From NCBI RefSeq assembly GCF_004745865.1, contig NZ_SRKZ01000003.1, positions 62,001 to 126,000 of the forward strand: a stretch of DNA of 64,000 bases, read 5' to 3'. The notes beneath the pieces were generated by a model. The model saw only the letters and a program-made list of their open reading frames with translations. It did not search any database and was not told the DNA's origin. This DNA is from Hymenobacter wooponensis (GTDB lineage Bacteria > Bacteroidota > Bacteroidia > Cytophagales > Hymenobacteraceae). The position numbers and the translations under genes were made by a program. Of this stretch, positions 34,929-43,421 are shown piece after piece. Position 1 is the stretch's first letter; each line of letters opens with the position of its first letter.

Positions 34929-36967
34929 TGGCGGCGGCTCTCATTTTACGCGATGGGCAGCGCTTGCCACTCGCGGCTGATCAGCGGGTAGGCCTGACCG
35001 TGCAGGCCAATGACATCCTGAAGACGAGTAGCGTGCAAAGCGACTACTCCAACACACTCACGCTGGCTGACACGCCCGAGGTGCGCGCTGCGCTCCAGCA
35101 GCCCCAGCACGGACTTAGCCTCTCGGACGCGCCGTATCAGCAGCTGCCTTGCACGCTGGAAGCGGGCAACCTGGAAGTGCTGCCCAACGCCGTGGCCGTC
35201 GTCGAGCAGCACGAAACCGGTAAGGGCTTTGAAGCGCAGGTACTGGGTGGGAATAAGAACTTCTATGCTGCCATCGAAGGCAAGAAGCTACGGGAGCTGG
35301 CTTTCCCCTATAACACCGAGCATGACTGGGTGCTGCAGGATATGGCAGCTGGTGCTGGGCATACAGACTACTCGAAAGCGTACGTGTATGACCTCTACGA
35401 TCGGGGCAAGGGCGGGCCGGCCCAGGATGCGCTACTCAAGCTCTATGAGGCGGATATCTACCCGAGCCTCTACGTGCGGGCTGTCTGGCAGCAAATCTTC
35501 AATGAAGCGCACTGTAAGTGGACAGGCCCGATGCCCGCCCTGTTTGATCGACTGCTGATGCCCTCGGCTACGGCGCCGGGCTACAGTGAGGAATTCCGCA
35601 AAGCGCGTAGGCTGCTGGCCGGCATCAACGGCAGCGGTGGCACGGGCGTCGGCGGGCCGAATACGGACTCCGGCCGCGCCTACGAAGGCCGGCCCGAGGT
35701 GGTACGGGTTGTGCCGTTTGATGACACCCCCGCCCGCTATGGCTACGTGGCGCCTACCACGCCCTTAGTCTGGAATCCTGCTGCTCATAGCTGGAAGGCC
35801 CTGGAGCCTTGCTACGTGAACATCAATGCCAGCCTGACGGTAGAGCTCAGCAGCCCGTTTGGCAGTGCCCAGGCCCAGCTCTTTACCTATGTCAATGGCC
35901 AGGAAATGGGCGGCGGGGCCATTGCCGAGAGCAAGAAGGGGGCGGATAGTACGTACGTCACGGTTTCCACCAGCGACAGTAAGCGGCTGCTGAAGGCGGG
36001 GGATGAGGTGACCATCAAAGTGAAGCTCAACAAGGCCAAAGCCGGCGTGTATGGTACCCACAAGTGGGGCTACACCATGTTCAGCGGCGCCGTATATGTG
36101 CGCGATGGCAACGCGCTGCCCCTTGATAGCTTTTCGGTGGAGGTGCTACCGGACTTTCCCCCAGGGGGGCGGGTGCGCTTGCAGGACTGGCTGCCCGACA
36201 TGAGCCAGAAAGACTTTGTCAAGGGCATTATCGGCCTGTTTGGCCTGACGCAACAGACCGACCCCTACACGCGCACCATCACGTTTTCGCCCACAGGGCC
36301 CGCGCTGCAGCAGAACGCGGCTAATGCCCTTGATTGGACTCATAAGCTGGATGCCAGTGAGCCAGCGCCACGCCTGTTTCACCTCTCCGGACAGGCCCAG
36401 CAGAATTGGTTCCGCTGGAAAGAGGATGACAGCAACCCCGACCTGGCGAAAGAGCTGGGGGATGGCATGCTGCCCTGTCCGGATCAGACGCTCGATGCCA
36501 AGCGGGATGCGCTGGTACTGCCTTGGGCCGCTACCACCACGGGCACGAATGGACTGCTCTTGCTGCCCGTGTATAAAGCCCGCGTAGGCACCGTGTCGGT
36601 GGAACAGCAGTTCGATACCCAGAACCCGGTTACGCGCCTGGTAGTGCAAACGGGCGTGGCCAGGCGGGTGAAGCTGGTTGATGGTACCACTACCGTTACC
36701 ATCAGCCCACTCATCACCACGTTCGGGGGGCTCGACTTTGCTACCTCGCTGCTGCCTGCTTACTACACGCACCTGGCTGCGGCCTACCGCCGGCCCTTAG
36801 TGCTGAAGCCCGCGGTGCGGTTGCGCCCCGATGAGGTAACGGACTTCAACCAGCTGGTGCCGGTGTGGCTGGAAAGCGAGGGGGCCATTTTTTACGCAAA
36901 CAAACTCGACAACTGGGAGGCCGATCAGGCCTCGACGGTGGTTGAACTCATTCGCCTGACCTACTAA
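34928..36967 (+). CDS. Phage tail hub/baseplate-like protein
   Basis: 679 residues. The N-terminal 'ANDILKTSSVQSDYSNTLTL' block (residues about 28-48) is characteristic of large tail proteins in phages of Bacteroidota ('..s.vq.dySntftlp.t..N'). Beta-rich throughout, with a Gly-rich loop (about 230-250) and a C-terminal domain 'PAVRLRPDEVTDFNQLVPVW'. Size and position beside the fibre and tape-measure genes suggest the tail tip or baseplate hub. Confidence 0.55.
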   Translation: MAAALILRDGQRLPLAADQRVGLTVQANDILKTSSVQSDYSNTLTLADTPEVRAALQQPQHGLSLSDAPYQQLPCTLEAGNLEVLPNAVAVVEQHETGKGFEAQVLGGNKNFYAAIEGKKLRELAFPYNTEHDWVLQDMAAGAGHTDYSKAYVYDLYDRGKGGPAQDALLKLYEADIYPSLYVRAVWQQIFNEAHCKWTGPMPALFDRLLMPSATAPGYSEEFRKARRLLAGINGSGGTGVGGPNTDSGRAYEGRPEVVRVVPFDDTPARYGYVAPTTPLVWNPAAHSWKALEPCYVNINASLTVELSSPFGSAQAQLFTYVNGQEMGGGAIAESKKGADSTYVTVSTSDSKRLLKAGDEVTIKVKLNKAKAGVYGTHKWGYTMFSGAVYVRDGNALPLDSFSVEVLPDFPPGGRVRLQDWLPDMSQKDFVKGIIGLFGLTQQTDPYTRTITFSPTGPALQQNAANALDWTHKLDASEPAPRLFHLSGQAQQNWFRWKEDDSNPDLAKELGDGMLPCPDQTLDAKRDALVLPWAATTTGTNGLLLLPVYKARVGTVSVEQQFDTQNPVTRLVVQTGVARRVKLVDGTTTVTISPLITTFGGLDFATSLLPAYYTHLAAAYRRPLVLKPAVRLRPDEVTDFNQLVPVWLESEGAIFYANKLDNWEADQASTVVELIRLTY

Positions 36968-36982
36968 ACCGCCACATATGGA

Positions 36983-38095
36983 CTAGACTTGCCTAGTCGG
37001 TAAGTGAGCGGACAAGCGCGAAAGCAGACCATCAACAGCTTCGCCCAACGGTTTAGCGAAGCGTCTCTCAATCATGTAATGGATACCCAAAGCCATCAGC
37101 ATCATAACCGCAATTAGCCCGAATAGTAGCACATACTTATTTACTACCCCATCTAGGCGCTGAAAAACCACCCAGCCGATACTGGAGTGCAACAGGTACA
37201 AGGGATACGTCATAGCTCCTAACCGGCTTAACCAACTGAAAGGCAGATGCAGCCTTCCTTTAATGAGAAGCCAGAATAGCACAAAGAAGGTGACAACAGC
37301 CACTGCGGCCACTACAGGGCTGAAGTTAGTATCCTTGAATATACTCTGCATGATGCCTGTTTCGGCTCGAATGCTGCGTATTCCCAGAACAAAGGACAGG
37401 GCAAGGAGCGAGTATAATTGCCAAGCAGCAAAGAACTTCTTTTGCAATAAGTAGAATACCATGCCTGCCGCAAAAAATGGCGCATGATTTGGGAAGAATA
37501 GGGTGAAAAACGGTGCCTTATCTCCTGGGTCTGGACCTGTTATGGCCACATAGCCAAGCCACAGCAGTAGCAGTGCGGGCAGACTGTTGAATAGGCGATA
37601 CGCCACCACTAGGCTGATAAGAAAATAGAAGGTGAGCTCTATCGTAAGAGACCAATACGAGAGGTCTACTAGCTTAGCACCGACGAATTCCTGCAGCATG
37701 GTCAAGTTGACCAGCCACTTAGTTAGCGAGACATCCAAAGCATCCGACCAGCCGAGCTGCCCAGGCCGTGGGCCGAATGCCCGAAAGAAAACAAAGGTCA
37801 AGGTACAACAGACCCAATAAGCTGGGTATAGCCGCGTAACTCGAGACAGGAAAAATTGCTTGACCGTTTTACCCTGCGCGGACATCAACACGACGTAGCC
37901 ACTGATCATAAAGAACAGTTGCACGCCTAGCCACCCATACTTGGTAACAGGTGCCAGGGCCGGAAAGCTAGTCGGCATAAAGTGGCCCTGCTGATACCCG
38001 CGGTACGTGAAATGATAAAAAACGACACTTAACGCTGCCAGAAACCGCATTAAATCGATCTCATAGTACCGAATAGATTTGGGAAGTATTGCCAT
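36983..38095 (-). CDS. Acyltransferase-3 (OafA/YrhL-type) membrane O-acyltransferase, prophage cargo
   Basis: 370 residues, about ten membrane helices. 'YEIDLMRFLAALSVVFYHF' carries the family R-x(10)-H motif, 'GWLGVQLFFMISGYVVL' the second conserved block and 'FFLSRVTRLYPAYWVCCTL' the third (RxxRxxP-like). It moves acetyl or other acyl groups to sugars of surface polysaccharide. It is encoded against the phage genes, 16 bp past the tail-hub stop and 157 bp from the tape measure, so it is expressed separately. In such a place it is a strong candidate for lysogenic conversion of surface glycan. Confidence 0.85.
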   Translation of the reverse strand: MAILPKSIRYYEIDLMRFLAALSVVFYHFTYRGYQQGHFMPTSFPALAPVTKYGWLGVQLFFMISGYVVLMSAQGKTVKQFFLSRVTRLYPAYWVCCTLTFVFFRAFGPRPGQLGWSDALDVSLTKWLVNLTMLQEFVGAKLVDLSYWSLTIELTFYFLISLVVAYRLFNSLPALLLLWLGYVAITGPDPGDKAPFFTLFFPNHAPFFAAGMVFYLLQKKFFAAWQLYSLLALSFVLGIRSIRAETGIMQSIFKDTNFSPVVAAVAVVTFFVLFWLLIKGRLHLPFSWLSRLGAMTYPLYLLHSSIGWVVFQRLDGVVNKYVLLFGLIAVMMLMALGIHYMIERRFAKPLGEAVDGLLSRLSAHLPTRQV

Positions 38096-38252
38096 GTGTT
38101 GCCATTGATATAAGCCACAAAAGTAGCGGATGATATCCTTCGATGTGGGCGTAGTGAACTAAAGAGTAAAGTCCGCGACGCTTTTTGCAAATGCGCGACG
38201 TTTCTAGGCGTGGCCGTTAGGCGAGAATTTTTCTGCGTGGTAGGTTGCCTGT

Positions 38253-41200
38253 ATGGCACAAGACCAAACCGAGAAGCTGTTATTTGAAGTCCGACTAAAT
38301 GCCGAGCAGCTCAAAGCCGAAAGTGATGCCGTTCGTAAGAAACAAGCCGAGCTAACCACGGCCATTGCGGCGACGCGCGCTGAGCAGAAGCAACTGGTGC
38401 AGGGCTTCAAGACCGGTACCAAGAGCGAAGCCGAGTACGGTGTAGCTGCTCAGGCTCTAAGCGAACGGCTACGGGCCCAGACCAAAGAGCAGGCTGCCGC
38501 CACCAAGCAGCTCGAAAGCCTGACGAAAGTAGGTAACGAAGCTGAAGGCTCGATCAACCAGCTTCGCGCTGAGCTGGTCCTAACCACAGCTGCTTATAAT
38601 GCCCTCAGCAAAGAGGAGCGTGAAAACTCGGAAGCCGGCAAAGCTTTGCAGGTCCGTACCCGCGCCATCAGTGACGAGCTGAAGGAATTAGAGTCGGCGG
38701 TAGGTGACAACCGCCGCAATGTGGGCAACTACAAAGGCTCGCTGGAAGATCTCGTAAAGCAGATGGTCAAGCTCCAGGCCCAGGAAAAGAACCTGAGCGA
38801 AGGCAGCAAGGAGCTGGCGGAAAACCAGCGGCGGCAGGCGGGCTTCATGACCGCGGCCCAGCGGGCGGCAGCGCAAACTGGCCAGACGTATGATGAGGCG
38901 ACTAAAACTATTGAAAACTACGCCAAGAGCATTCAGCCCGTCGTAGAAAATCTGGTGGCCTTAGAGGCGGAGCAGGTGCGCATTGTCGAATCTGGAGAGG
39001 AAGCTACTGAGTCCTACCGTCGGATAGGCTTCCAGATTGCGGCTACCTCAAAGGCTTTGGATGATGCCAAGCTCGCCACGGAGGGCGCCGGTAACAACCT
39101 GAAAAAGGCTGCGGAAGATACGCAGTCATTTACCAGTGCTCTACTGGAAGCTGCTGGCGAAACGGAAACGCTCGGGGGAGCTGTGCAGAAGGCCACGGGC
39201 TTGCAGGAAAAGTGGGTGCAAGTGCAGAACCTGAGCCGGCTTGCCATGGGAGCCAGCACGGGCGCGGCTAAGATCCTGAAGCTGGCTCTTGCTGCTACGG
39301 GCATCGGGGCCTTCCTCGTTATCCTAGGTTCTCTGGTTACCTACTTCACCCAGACTGCCGAAGGTGGGCGCATTCTAGAGCAAGTGTTTGCCCAGATTGG
39401 GGCTACCGTTGATGTAGTGACTGACCGCATCGGCAACTTCGGTAAGGCTGCCGTGCAGTTCTTTAATGGCGACTTTGCGCAGGCTGCCGAAACGGCCAAG
39501 GCCAGCTTTCGCGGCGTAGGCGACGAAATCCAGCGTGAAACCAAACTGGCCTTAGACCTGAGCAAAGCTAGGCAGCAGCTAGAACGCGACCAGGCCAACA
39601 ACATCTCGACCAATAAGCGCCTGCTCAACGATGTGGAGCGGCTCAAGAACCTGCGCGATGATGAGAATAACAGCCTAGCCGTGCGCAATAAGGCCAATGA
39701 GGATGCCTATACAGTGGAGATACAGCGGCAAAACACGCTGGCTGATCTGGCGAAGCGCAACCTCGATATCATCAAGCAGGATATTGAGCGCCGGGGTGGC
39801 GACGCCAAGGCTACGGTAGAGCAATTACGCGCCCGAGGGGAAGCTGAAAACGAGTACTACGACATCCTCGAAGACAGCGCCGGCAAGCAAAACGAGCTTA
39901 TCACCAACCGCTTTGCCCTGCAAAAGGAAGGCGAAGAGAAGCTACGTAAGCTCCGGCAGGACTTCCTGAATCTGGAAATAGCCCAGATCGATACGCGCCT
40001 AGCCAAAGTGGTGGTAGGCAGCAATCAGGAACTGCAGCTAGAAAAAGATAAGCTGGCCAAGCAGCGGGCGCTGGCGCTCTCGGAAGCCGACTTAACGGCC
40101 AATGCTAAGAAAGCCATTGAGGTGAAGTACCGTAGTGACATTGCGCAGCTCGATCGGGAGCACTTGCAGCGCCTACGGCAGCAAGCGGCCGAGGCCCAGC
40201 AAATAGCCGTAGCCACGCAACTGGCCCGTGCCCGGGAGGGCAGCCAGGAAGAGTTTGCCCTGAAAGCGGAGGCAGTGCAGGCTCAGCTCACCGTCGCCAT
40301 TGCCAGCATTGACACCCGGCAGAGCAAGGAAGATCAGGCGGCGCAAGAGGATAAGCTACGGGCTGAGGCCACCAAGCAAACGGCGGAGCTGGATTTTCAG
40401 CAGTCGCTGGCCAACCTCGATACGTTCCTCTCCCAGCAGCGCACGCTGACCAATCAGCAGTACGCGGATGGGCAACTCACCAAAGCCCAGCACGAAGCCG
40501 CCCTTGCCGCTATTGAGCGGGCGGGGCAGGCGTCGCGCATTGTCACGCTGCAGGACTATGGGCGTAGCACCACCGCCGAGGAAGAAACCCAAAGCCAGCA
40601 GCGCCTATCAGCTGCTGAATCGGAAACCGAGCGTAAGCGGGCTCTTGCTGAGCAGGAAGTACAGATCCGCTTTGCTATCGTAGAGGCTGCCCAGCAAGGC
40701 ACAGATACAATCATCAACCTGTTCGGTGAAGAGTCAGCGGCTGGGCAGGCTGCCTTAGCTGTGAAGAAGATTCTAGCCGTCACGGAAATAGGCTTGAACC
40801 TGCAAAAGGAATTGTCGGCTATTGCCGCCGCGGCCGCAGCCAACCCGGCCAACGTGGTAACGGCTGGGGTAGCAGGTATCTCTCAGACCGCTATCCTGTC
40901 AGGCATTGCCATTGCGAAAGCGGCCTTTGCTACCGCGCAGGTCTTAGCCTTTGAAAAGGGTGGTGTACTCGCTGGCCCGAGCCACAGCCAGGGTGGCATT
41001 CCGTTCGCAATAGCCGGCCGCCCTGGCTTCGAGGCGGAAGGTGATGAGATCATTCTCACCAAAGGAGTGCACCGCAATCCAGCCCTACGGCCATTTGCCA
41101 GTCTGCTCAACATTTTGGGAGGCGGGAAGGCCCTCTATAGCTCTGGCCTGTCGGAGCTACGCAAGCCCCTTGATAGTCGCTTTGCAGAAGGCGGGGTAGT

Positions 41201-41414
41201 GAAGTTCGATCCGAGCTGGATGCCGGCGGCGGCAGCGGGGCGCAGCGGTGGCAGCCAAATTGATTACCAGCAGTTGGCCCAGGCAATTGCTGACAAAGTT
41301 GTACCAGGCTTCTATGAGGCCAATAAGGCTTTACCTCCACCGGTAACGAGGCTAACCGAACTACGAGAGAAGCAAGATAAAATGATCCGTAACGAGCAAC
41401 GTGCTGACTCATGA
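38253..41414 (+). CDS. Phage tail tape-measure protein
   Basis: 1053 residues. Long charged helices ('DAVRKKQAELTTAIAATRAE', 'RQQLERDQANNISTNKRLLN') make most of the protein. A hydrophobic segment at about 345-370 ('ALAATGIGAFLVILGSLVTY') and a Gly/Ala-rich one near 860-905 are the membrane-like stretches expected of tape measures. The C-terminal 'AGPSHSQGGIPFAIAGRPGF' is a common end block. It sets tail length and enters the host envelope. At about 0.15 nm per residue the tail would be roughly 150 nm. It overlaps the next gene by ATGA. Confidence 0.88.
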   Translation: MAQDQTEKLLFEVRLNAEQLKAESDAVRKKQAELTTAIAATRAEQKQLVQGFKTGTKSEAEYGVAAQALSERLRAQTKEQAAATKQLESLTKVGNEAEGSINQLRAELVLTTAAYNALSKEERENSEAGKALQVRTRAISDELKELESAVGDNRRNVGNYKGSLEDLVKQMVKLQAQEKNLSEGSKELAENQRRQAGFMTAAQRAAAQTGQTYDEATKTIENYAKSIQPVVENLVALEAEQVRIVESGEEATESYRRIGFQIAATSKALDDAKLATEGAGNNLKKAAEDTQSFTSALLEAAGETETLGGAVQKATGLQEKWVQVQNLSRLAMGASTGAAKILKLALAATGIGAFLVILGSLVTYFTQTAEGGRILEQVFAQIGATVDVVTDRIGNFGKAAVQFFNGDFAQAAETAKASFRGVGDEIQRETKLALDLSKARQQLERDQANNISTNKRLLNDVERLKNLRDDENNSLAVRNKANEDAYTVEIQRQNTLADLAKRNLDIIKQDIERRGGDAKATVEQLRARGEAENEYYDILEDSAGKQNELITNRFALQKEGEEKLRKLRQDFLNLEIAQIDTRLAKVVVGSNQELQLEKDKLAKQRALALSEADLTANAKKAIEVKYRSDIAQLDREHLQRLRQQAAEAQQIAVATQLARAREGSQEEFALKAEAVQAQLTVAIASIDTRQSKEDQAAQEDKLRAEATKQTAELDFQQSLANLDTFLSQQRTLTNQQYADGQLTKAQHEAALAAIERAGQASRIVTLQDYGRSTTAEEETQSQQRLSAAESETERKRALAEQEVQIRFAIVEAAQQGTDTIINLFGEESAAGQAALAVKKILAVTEIGLNLQKELSAIAAAAAANPANVVTAGVAGISQTAILSGIAIAKAAFATAQVLAFEKGGVLAGPSHSQGGIPFAIAGRPGFEAEGDEIILTKGVHRNPALRPFASLLNILGGGKALYSSGLSELRKPLDSRFAEGGVVKFDPSWMPAAAAGRSGGSQIDYQQLAQAIADKVVPGFYEANKALPPPVTRLTELREKQDKMIRNEQRADS

Positions 41415-41659
41415 AGGTAATCGACATTCTGAATAAACTAGAAGAGGGAGGCCATCTGACCTCCCTCTATCAAGCGGGTATTATCAATCTTAAGGCCTTC
41501 AGCCAGCGAGATATCTACTTGCGGTGGCAGACGTTGCGGGCATCACTACGCTATGCTCAGGATAATGCAGGTGCCGTGCGCCAGGTAGCAGAGGAAATGG
41601 AGGTTTCGGTACCTTCTGTGTACCGTGCTATCGTAGGGATGGAGCAACAAGCTGCTTAG
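41411..41659 (+). CDS. Small helix-turn-helix protein
   Basis: 82 residues, overlapping the tape-measure stop by 4 nt (ATGA). 'RQVAEEMEVSVPSVYRAIVG' is a clear HTH, preceded by basic helices 'LRWQTLRASLRYAQDNAG'. The arrangement recalls Mor/C-type phage activators and small recombinase-like HTH proteins. Its tail-end location, just before the antisense lipoprotein and the head genes, suggests it might control the head operon or the cargo gene; this is inference. Confidence 0.6.
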   Translation: MKVIDILNKLEEGGHLTSLYQAGIINLKAFSQRDIYLRWQTLRASLRYAQDNAGAVRQVAEEMEVSVPSVYRAIVGMEQQAA

Positions 41660-42087
41660 TGCTTTACAAGCGTAAGCACCACCACCGTAGAACGTGTACC
41701 TGCCTGCTGTTTGCCGGCGCTTATCACGAGCTGAGATGGCGTGAATACTGAAATATCCTGGAAGTTATAAAAGGTGCCTCCCTGATGATTTAGATTGATC
41801 GTCGTGTTCGTGTAAGAATAGGTGCCGGGAATTACCGTTGAAATACCAGAGTGATATTCAAACGTCTTGTCAGATTTGAATACATAATAATTGTCAACGC
41901 CCGTCGCAGTAGAGGTATTTTCTACCCCTCCTTTCTCATTATAGATAGTTGTTACATAGGATTTCTCATCCCAGCGGCCACTAAGCTCTTGTAATGGCTT
42001 GGGGTCCTCTTCGGTAGAACTGCCACACCCAACAGAAGCACCGAAAAGCAGAAGTAGTAAGAAGATAGAAAGTAAGCGGGTTGGCAT
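41656..42087 (-). CDS. Lipocalin-like lipoprotein, antisense cargo
   Basis: 143 residues from the ATG at 42087. A lipoprotein signal (MPTRLLSIFLLLLLFGASVG then Cys) fits a lipobox S-V-G-C. The mature part 'LSGRWDEKSYVTTIYNEKGG', 'YYVFKSDKTFEYHSGIS', 'PGTYSYTNTTINLNHQGG' follows the lipocalin-like pattern 'l.G.W....' common in Bacteroidota lipoproteins. Its end overlaps the HTH gene end tail-to-tail by 4 nt. Phage-encoded lipoproteins can block superinfection, but no evidence beyond context exists here. Confidence 0.7.
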   Translation of the reverse strand: MPTRLLSIFLLLLLFGASVGCGSSTEEDPKPLQELSGRWDEKSYVTTIYNEKGGVENTSTATGVDNYYVFKSDKTFEYHSGISTVIPGTYSYTNTTINLNHQGGTFYNFQDISVFTPSQLVISAGKQQAGTRSTVVVLTLVKH

Positions 42088-42189
42088 CAGTAAAAGATAA
42101 AAGTGAAAACGCCACGAATATATCAAGCCTTATCACAGTGCTGATACAATAGTCCTGTTATCTGCGCATAGTACAAAGACCTTCGTGAT

Positions 42190-43377
42190 ATGTCCGAAGC
42201 GAAGGTTCTTATCTGTGGGCCCATTGTCGCCACTGCTGAAGAAGCAGACGGTGTATGGCCCTATACCACCCTAGAAGATGTCATTTCCCAACTGGAATGG
42301 CAGAAGCCGTTTACTGGCGTTCGTGCGGTTATCAACTCCCCAGGTGGGCGCCTAGATAAAGGACTAGGCATTTACGACTATCTGCGTAGCCTGCCCGGTG
42401 TTACTATCACTACCGAGGCTATTGGCCAGTGCTCCAGCATTGCCAATGCTGTTTTCCTGGCTGGCTCAGTTCGCTTGGTGCATCCGCATGCTGAAAGCCT
42501 AATTCACTTACCCGCCGGGGGCATCAAGAACGCCAACGCGGCTACGGCTCAGGCCTGGGCGGAAGACATGGCCCGCGCCCAAGAACAGCTCATTGGCCTG
42601 TATGTGGAAAGAGCCGGTATGGATGCCACCACCACAGCGGAGTTAATGAGCAAAGAAACCGTGCTCACTGCCGAAGAAATGCTCTCCTACGGCATTGCCA
42701 CTGCTATTGTGCAGCCTGCTACCGCCTTAGCTACGCTGGCTCCCAAGATGGCTCAAGCCCCCTCGCAACCTCAATCGCCGGAAGTACCGGCTTCTTCTGT
42801 TATGTCCAAACTCGCCACCATGGCCACTGCATTGCTGGCCACGATTACTGCACTGGGTTCAACCCGCACTGCCACTACTGCATTGGAAGTGGAATCTGAT
42901 AAAGGGCTCTTGGTAATCGATACGGGTGACCGGGATACCTATCAGGTAGGCGATAAAGTGACGGCTCCCGATTCGCCCAATGATCCCGTAGCAGATGCCG
43001 CGTATGTGCTGCCCGATGGCAATACGATTACGGTTGCGGCTGAACTCATTACCGAGATAGTGCCCACCGAAACCACTACTACGGCCACCACGGCTTCAGC
43101 CGATGGCGACCCTGTGCAGCGCCAAATCTTGGAAGCTATTCAGGGCCTGGCTGACGTGGTAAAAGGTCATGGTGAAAGCATCACGGCAATGCAGCGCAAA
43201 CAAGCCACTACGGCGCAGCGCATCGTGCAAGTAGCTGCTGCCACAGGTAGCGCTGGTGTGGTGGAAGTAGATGATGTGACTACTACCTCGCAGCAAGGTA
43301 AAACGGCCGAAGTGAAAACGGGCCAGTCAGCTGCTGACCGCCGCGCAGACCGCCAAAAGCAAAACCGCAAGCTGTAA
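42190..43377 (+). CDS. Phage head maturation protease (ClpP/S49-like) with C-terminal scaffold region
   Basis: 395 residues. The first 190 form a ClpP-like serine protease: 'AVINSPGGRLDKGLGIYDYL', 'IGQCSSIANAVFLAG' with nucleophile Ser83, and 'AESLIHLPAGG' with His106. A Pro/Gln/Ser linker (about 187-203) leads to a second part starting at an internal Met205, with a beta-rich segment ('TYQVGDKVTAPDSPNDPVAD') and helices rich in Gln/Ala/Thr. This two-part layout matches protease-scaffold genes in which the C-terminal part is the scaffold. The capsid gene follows after 44 bp. Confidence 0.82.
   Translation: MSEAKVLICGPIVATAEEADGVWPYTTLEDVISQLEWQKPFTGVRAVINSPGGRLDKGLGIYDYLRSLPGVTITTEAIGQCSSIANAVFLAGSVRLVHPHAESLIHLPAGGIKNANAATAQAWAEDMARAQEQLIGLYVERAGMDATTTAELMSKETVLTAEEMLSYGIATAIVQPATALATLAPKMAQAPSQPQSPEVPASSVMSKLATMATALLATITALGSTRTATTALEVESDKGLLVIDTGDRDTYQVGDKVTAPDSPNDPVADAAYVLPDGNTITVAAELITEIVPTETTTTATTASADGDPVQRQILEAIQGLADVVKGHGESITAMQRKQATTAQRIVQVAAATGSAGVVEVDDVTTTSQQGKTAEVKTGQSAADRRADRQKQNRKL
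42802..43377 (+). CDS. Probable nested capsid scaffold protein (internal start)
   Basis: An in-frame ATG at codon 205 of the protease gene follows a linker and begins a new-looking N-terminus (MSKLATMATALLATITALGS), giving 191 residues. Separate expression of the scaffold from inside the protease gene is known for lambda (C and Nu3). Here it is inferred from the linker, the Met and the change in composition. No strong Shine-Dalgarno is visible, as is usual in this phylum. Confidence 0.45.
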   Translation: MSKLATMATALLATITALGSTRTATTALEVESDKGLLVIDTGDRDTYQVGDKVTAPDSPNDPVADAAYVLPDGNTITVAAELITEIVPTETTTTATTASADGDPVQRQILEAIQGLADVVKGHGESITAMQRKQATTAQRIVQVAAATGSAGVVEVDDVTTTSQQGKTAEVKTGQSAADRRADRQKQNRKL

Positions 43378-43421
43378 TCCAGCTCTCTTTTCTTCTACAC
43401 TTTATTCCACAGACTACAGCC

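Noticed and set aside
36146..36772. 208-codon minus-strand open frame
   Set aside because: Antisense to the tail-hub gene; no recognisable motif.
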